Part shown: positions 6,736-9,218 of the stretch, piece after piece
Position numbering within the stretch: the stretch's first letter is position 1
Layout of the letters: each line of letters starts with the position of its first letter
Source: an uncultured Clostridia bacterium
GTDB taxonomy: Bacteria > Bacillota > Clostridia > Christensenellales > UBA1242
DNA length: 9,218 bases
Assembly: GCA_947631875.1 (NCBI GenBank)
Contig: CANRMV010000036.1
Span: 1-9,218 of the forward strand
Reading direction: 5' to 3'
Translations under genes and position numbers: made by a program
Notes under the pieces: model-generated
The model's input: only the letters and a program-made list of their open reading frames with translations
What the model was told of the DNA's origin: nothing
Databases searched by the model: none

Positions 6736-7786
6736 TTTTAACCTCTAAATAAATCTCTTCAAGTTGTTCGGCGGTGAACAAAACAGGAACAGGATAAAGA
6801 GGATTTGCCTCTTTTTCTGCGATTTTTGCCATTTCTTTTATGTCCGCTTCTTTGATTTCCTCAATTTTTGTGCCGATGTTCATATTTGCATTCATATCTT
6901 CAATTTTTTGAATAAACAATCTTGCACCAACCTCAACTGGTGTTTCTTTGTCAAAAAGTCCAGCAAAAATGCCCATTTTCCAAAGTTTCTTATAAATCTT
7001 TTTGCCATATTTTTTCAAAACATAAGGCAAAATCACCGCATTTGCAAGCCCGTGTGCAATGTTATATTTCCCTCCAAGCGAGTGCGCAATGGCATGCACG
7101 TATCCCACATAACTTTGAGTGAAAGCAAGTCCCGCAAGATAGGACGCTTTAAGCATATTCTCTCTTGCCGCCAAATTTTTGCCGTCAACATAGGCATTTT
7201 CAAGATTTTCAAAAATAAGTTTAACCGCATCCAAAGCATTTTGGCGCGTCTGTTTGGTTGTGCTTCTTCCAATGTAGGCCTCAACTGCATGCGTGAGCGC
7301 ATCCATTCCTGTTGTTGCAGTGATTGATTTTGGCAAGCCAACAGTTAAGTTTGCATCCAAAAGAGCATAAGAAGGAATGAGAGGAAAGTCATTTATGGCA
7401 TATTTGTGCCTTGTTTCGCTGTCCACAATAACAGCCGCCAAAGTGGTTTCGCTTCCCGTTCCCGCAGTGGTTGGAATGGCAATTAAAAGAGGAATTTTTT
7501 TGCGAACTTTCAAAACCCCTTTCATTTTGTTTAAACTTTTCTTTGGCTTTGCAACCCTTGCACCCGTTGCTTTTGCGCAGTCCATAGCCGAGCCGCCACC
7601 AAAGGCAACAATGCAGTCGCAAGCATTTTTGTGATATAGCGAAAGTGCCTCCTCCACATTTTGAGTGGTTGGATTTGCAACTGTTCCGTCATACACACAA
7701 AGCTCAAGCCCCGCACTCACAATTTTCTCTTCCAAATTTTTTGTCAGCCCAAGCCCGCGAATACCTTTATCCGTGACCAACAACAC
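6725..7786 (-). CDS. Iron-containing alcohol dehydrogenase, main body (gene interrupted upstream by an in-frame stop)
   Basis: The 353 codons after the internal stop encode nearly all of a group III, metal-dependent alcohol dehydrogenase that interconverts alcohols and aldehydes with NAD(P)H. The cofactor loop FGGGSAMDCAKA (62-73) and PTTAGTGSE (105-113) are present. So are all metal ligands: D162 and H166 in GMDALTHAVEAY, H231 in VHAIAH, and H245 in AHGLANA, with the conserved H235. This frame can start at GTG 7786 but has no ribosome binding site there. The true start is the ATG at 7930 in the same frame, 48 codons upstream, and a TAA at codon 44 separates the two. Reinitiation 12 bases after that stop could give an N-truncated protein lacking the first strand region. 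The gene ends by overlapping the aldehyde dehydrogenase gene, so the pair would process an alcohol to an acid. Family certain, functionality doubtful. Confidence 0.9.
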   Translation of the reverse strand: MLLVTDKGIRGLGLTKNLEEKIVSAGLELCVYDGTVANPTTQNVEEALSLYHKNACDCIVAFGGGSAMDCAKATGARVAKPKKSLNKMKGVLKVRKKIPLLIAIPTTAGTGSETTLAAVIVDSETRHKYAINDFPLIPSYALLDANLTVGLPKSITATTGMDALTHAVEAYIGRSTTKQTRQNALDAVKLIFENLENAYVDGKNLAARENMLKASYLAGLAFTQSYVGYVHAIAHSLGGKYNIAHGLANAVILPYVLKKYGKKIYKKLWKMGIFAGLFDKETPVEVGARLFIQKIEDMNANMNIGTKIEEIKEADIKEMAKIAEKEANPLYPVPVLFTAEQLEEIYLEVKNGH

Positions 7787-7798
7787 ACTTTTTTTGTT

Positions 7799-7930
7799 TT
7801 AATTTTTCAAAAGTTCACCCAACTCGTGATAATCTTTCAAAAGTTTAGGCTCATGATATGGCAAAAGTGGCAAAAGCGCCCTCATAGCCACCTGATATGT
7901 TCTGCAATAAGCCTTTTTAAAAAAGTTCAT
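7799..7930 (-). pseudogene. True 5' end of the alcohol dehydrogenase gene, cut by a TAA at codon 44
   Basis: From the ATG at 7930, preceded by a perfect GGAGGG (7935-7940), 43 codons read MNFFKKAYCRTYQVAM and on to LGELLKN. They end at TAA (7799-7801). The next codons, in the same frame, read NKKSVLLVTDKGI, the normal first strand of iron-type alcohol dehydrogenases. The 43-residue segment has the N-terminal extension I recall for a clostridial subfamily (FxKxYCRxYQ ... LPxxEPxLL). A single base change from AAA to TAA would explain the stop. With both parts joined the protein is about 400 residues, the family's usual length. Confidence 0.8.
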
Positions 7931-7947
7931 ATATCCCTCCAACTGTT

Positions 7948-7979
7948 CTTAAAGATTTTAAAAAATGCACCCTAGTCAA
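7948..7979 (-). promoter_or_regulatory. Weak candidate promoter for the alcohol/aldehyde dehydrogenase pair
   Basis: In the 65-base gap after the S51-like gene the minus strand has TTGACT (7974-7979) and, 20 bases on, TTTAAG (7948-7953). The start would fall near 7941, directly before the ribosome binding site. TTGACTAGGGTGCA resembles the first half of the long-spacer operators used by MerR-family activators, but the matching second half is absent. Weak evidence; the pair may instead be transcribed from the S51-like gene. Confidence 0.25.
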
Positions 7980-7995
7980 GCAAAAGAAATTGAAT

Positions 7996-8661
7996 TTAAT
8001 TTTGGACAATTTTTTGCCTATTTTCAAGAGCAACCAATTTTTGCCATGAATACTTTTTCAGTTTTTGCCCATCTTCTGTGACAATCAAAACGGCGTTGTT
8101 GGCAATTTTTATTCCATCCTTTTCCTTTATTTTGTATTTCATATAATCGTGCCAGCCACCCTTATCAAAAATAAGCCCGTGCCTTGCACTCAGTCTATAT
8201 TTGCTGGCATGAACAACAACTTTTGGCACAACTCCAAAGCCTTCGCAGTTTTTCTTAATGTCCATTTCAATTTGTGGTGGCTCATATTGTGCCACATAAA
8301 GGTTGTCCTTTGCAAAAAGTTCGCTCCCCGCACTATTTCCAATCATCAAAACATCTTTTTCAATCATCTTTTTAAACTTGTCAAATTGTTTGTATTTTTT
8401 CAATTTGTAAATAAGTTCAAAAATATTTCCGCCGCTAAAAAACACACAATCAAATTTTTGTTTAAAGTCAAAATCTGGCGTGAGAGCAACAATTTTATCA
8501 AAATTTCTTTTAAGTGCCATCTTTTCTCTTTCAATATAATCAACAGCAACTTCATCAGCATAATCACAAAAAAGGCAAACTTTTTCGCCGTTTTTATTTA
8601 AAAATTTTTTAATTTCAGTTTCAGGCATACAACTAAATTCTGAATACAACAAAATTTTCAT
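7996..8661 (-). CDS. Peptidase S51 / type 1 glutamine amidotransferase-like protein
   Basis: A 221-residue protein of the peptidase E (dipeptidase E/cyanophycinase-like) family, which uses a serine nucleophile on a Rossmann-like fold. FFSGGNIFELI (74-84) is the GGN substrate loop, MIGNSAGSELF (106-116) is the nucleophile elbow with S110, and VVVHASKYRLSARHG (148-162) supplies the candidate catalytic histidine H151. The acidic partner is less certain. Length fits single-domain members. No signal peptide is seen, so it should be cytoplasmic. Peptidase E cleaves Asp-X dipeptides, but many relatives are uncharacterised and the substrate here is unknown. The ATG at 8661 follows GGGGG (8666-8670) and a strong extended -10 promoter. 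It is divergent from the nucleotidyltransferase gene and upstream of the dehydrogenase pair. Confidence 0.85.
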   Translation of the reverse strand: MKILLYSEFSCMPETEIKKFLNKNGEKVCLFCDYADEVAVDYIEREKMALKRNFDKIVALTPDFDFKQKFDCVFFSGGNIFELIYKLKKYKQFDKFKKMIEKDVLMIGNSAGSELFAKDNLYVAQYEPPQIEMDIKKNCEGFGVVPKVVVHASKYRLSARHGLIFDKGGWHDYMKYKIKEKDGIKIANNAVLIVTEDGQKLKKYSWQKLVALENRQKIVQN

Positions 8662-8678
8662 ATTTCCCCCACAAGAAC

Positions 8679-8708
8679 ATTATAACACACCGCAAAAATT
8701 TTTCATAA
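8679..8708 (-). promoter_or_regulatory. Extended -10 promoter of the S51-like gene
   Basis: On the minus strand TTATGAAA (8701-8708) is followed 13 bases later by TGTTATAAT (8679-8687), a perfect -10 with the TG extension. The TTATGA falls at the -35 position with an 18-base spacer but matches the consensus poorly. The start would lie near 8672, only about eleven bases before the ATG. Confidence 0.65.
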
Positions 8709-8741
8709 ATAAAAAAGCAAATTTAACAAAACCTTATGAAA
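8701..8741. repeat. Inverted repeat between the divergent promoters, possible shared operator
   Basis: TTTCATAA (8701-8708) and TTATGAAA (8734-8741) are perfect 8-base inverted copies separated by 25 bases. Each covers the -35 position of one of the two divergent promoters. It may be a regulator site or simply two copies of the same promoter element. Confidence 0.45.
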
Positions 8742-8763
8742 TAAAGTTTTTTTATGTTATACT
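8734..8763 (+). promoter_or_regulatory. Extended -10 promoter of the nucleotidyltransferase gene
   Basis: TTATGAAA (8734-8741), 13 bases, then TGTTATACT (8755-8763), an extended -10 with one mismatch to consensus. The layout is the same as the opposing promoter on the minus strand. The start would fall near 8770, next to the ribosome binding site AGGTGG (8771-8776). Confidence 0.6.
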
Positions 8764-8782
8764 GACAAAAAGGTGGTGCAAT

Positions 8783-9218
8783 ATGGATTTAGTTATTATG
8801 GCTGCTGGGCTTGGCAGCAGATTCGGCGGCAGCAAACAGGTTGAACCCGTGGATGATGACGGAAATTTTATTTTAGATTATTCCGTTTTTGATGCAATCA
8901 AGGCAGGCTTTGACAGAGTTGTTTTGATTATTCGCCCTGAACATAAGGACATTTTCGAACAAAGTATTGGCAAAAGGCTGAGAAAAATTATTCCTGTGAA
9001 ATATGCTTTCCAAAAATTGGAAGATGTTCCAGCGGGCGTGAAAATTCCAGAAACAAGAGTTAAGCCTTGGGGAACAGCACATGCAATATACAGTTGCCGA
9101 AACATTGTTTCTGACAGGTTTGCCGTTATAAATGCAGACGATTTCTATGGCTTTGACACAATCAAAATTATTGCAGACTTTTTGAAAACAAGCAAGGATG
9201 ACGAATTTGTCAGCACCG
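8783..9218 (+). CDS. Sugar-nucleotidyltransferase-like protein, N-terminal part (runs off the window)
   Basis: The first 145 residues of a nucleotidyltransferase of the NTP_transferase (GT-A-like) superfamily, whose members couple a sugar- or alcohol-phosphate to an NTP. The N-terminal signature LVIMAAGLGSRFGGSKQVEPV (3-23) holds the nucleotide-binding glycines and the conserved K18. KPWGTAHA (94-101) and INADDFYG (116-123) with the metal-binding aspartates follow. It closely resembles a widespread but uncharacterised clade in Bacillota and Bacteroidota, distinct from GlmU and RfbA; the substrate is not known. The ATG at 8783 has AGGTGG six bases upstream and its own extended -10 promoter. 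The frame continues past the window, so the C-terminal part and neighbours are unseen. Confidence 0.88.
   Translation, partial: MDLVIMAAGLGSRFGGSKQVEPVDDDGNFILDYSVFDAIKAGFDRVVLIIRPEHKDIFEQSIGKRLRKIIPVKYAFQKLEDVPAGVKIPETRVKPWGTAHAIYSCRNIVSDRFAVINADDFYGFDTIKIIADFLKTSKDDEFVST

Noticed and set aside
6764..7327. 187-codon plus-strand frame opposite the alcohol dehydrogenase
   Set aside because: Antisense to conserved enzyme sequence with intact metal ligands; composition biased to Phe/Cys/Asn and no start signal.
456..7801. TAA reassigned to a sense codon
   Set aside because: TAA ends the amidohydrolase-like, alcohol dehydrogenase and S51-like genes exactly at family ends or gene overlaps, so the internal TAA codons are better read as lesions or errors.

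Overview
The window is AT-rich DNA, most likely from an uncultured member of the Bacillota (Clostridia-like). This rests on an McsA/McsB pair, strong AGGAG-type ribosome binding sites, sigma-A style TATAAT promoters and a clostridial-type DNA polymerase IV. Gene spacing is tight, and gene pairs overlap by 4, 11 and 11 bases. TAA, TGA and TAG are all used as true stops, so the standard bacterial code applies. I see no tRNA, rRNA, CRISPR array, insertion sequence or phage gene.

From left to right: bases 1-3882 are a minus-strand operon, read right to left. It begins with a degenerate amidohydrolase-like gene and continues with tex (RNA-binding transcription/stress factor), a very short mcsA-like zinc-finger gene, and the start of mcsB (protein arginine kinase, cut by the window edge). 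An extended -10 promoter at 3916-3945 drives it. Divergently, dinB (DNA polymerase IV) occupies 3946-5142 on the plus strand. A very AT-rich 216-base gap between convergent genes (5143-5358) carries A/T-tracts repeated at about 10.5 bp, a pattern expected to bend DNA. Bases 5359-7930 are a minus-strand alcohol dehydrogenase/aldehyde dehydrogenase pair, which could together interconvert an alcohol, its aldehyde and the carboxylate. Bases 7996-8661 hold a peptidase-S51-like gene on the minus strand. A symmetrical divergent promoter region follows, and then the start of a sugar-nucleotidyltransferase-like gene on the plus strand (8783 to the edge).

The most notable feature is reading-frame damage. 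The alcohol dehydrogenase has an in-frame TAA at codon 44, downstream of an intact start and perfect ribosome binding site. The amidohydrolase-like gene changes frame near 3741-3750 and has lost every recognisable metal ligand. The mcsA-like gene stops early, and in-frame McsA-like residues continue after the stop. This could be real gene decay or sequence error; the window alone cannot decide. I found no convincing new multi-gene system. The other items worth checking are the mirrored promoter pair at 8679-8763 and the phased A-tracts at 5172-5240.
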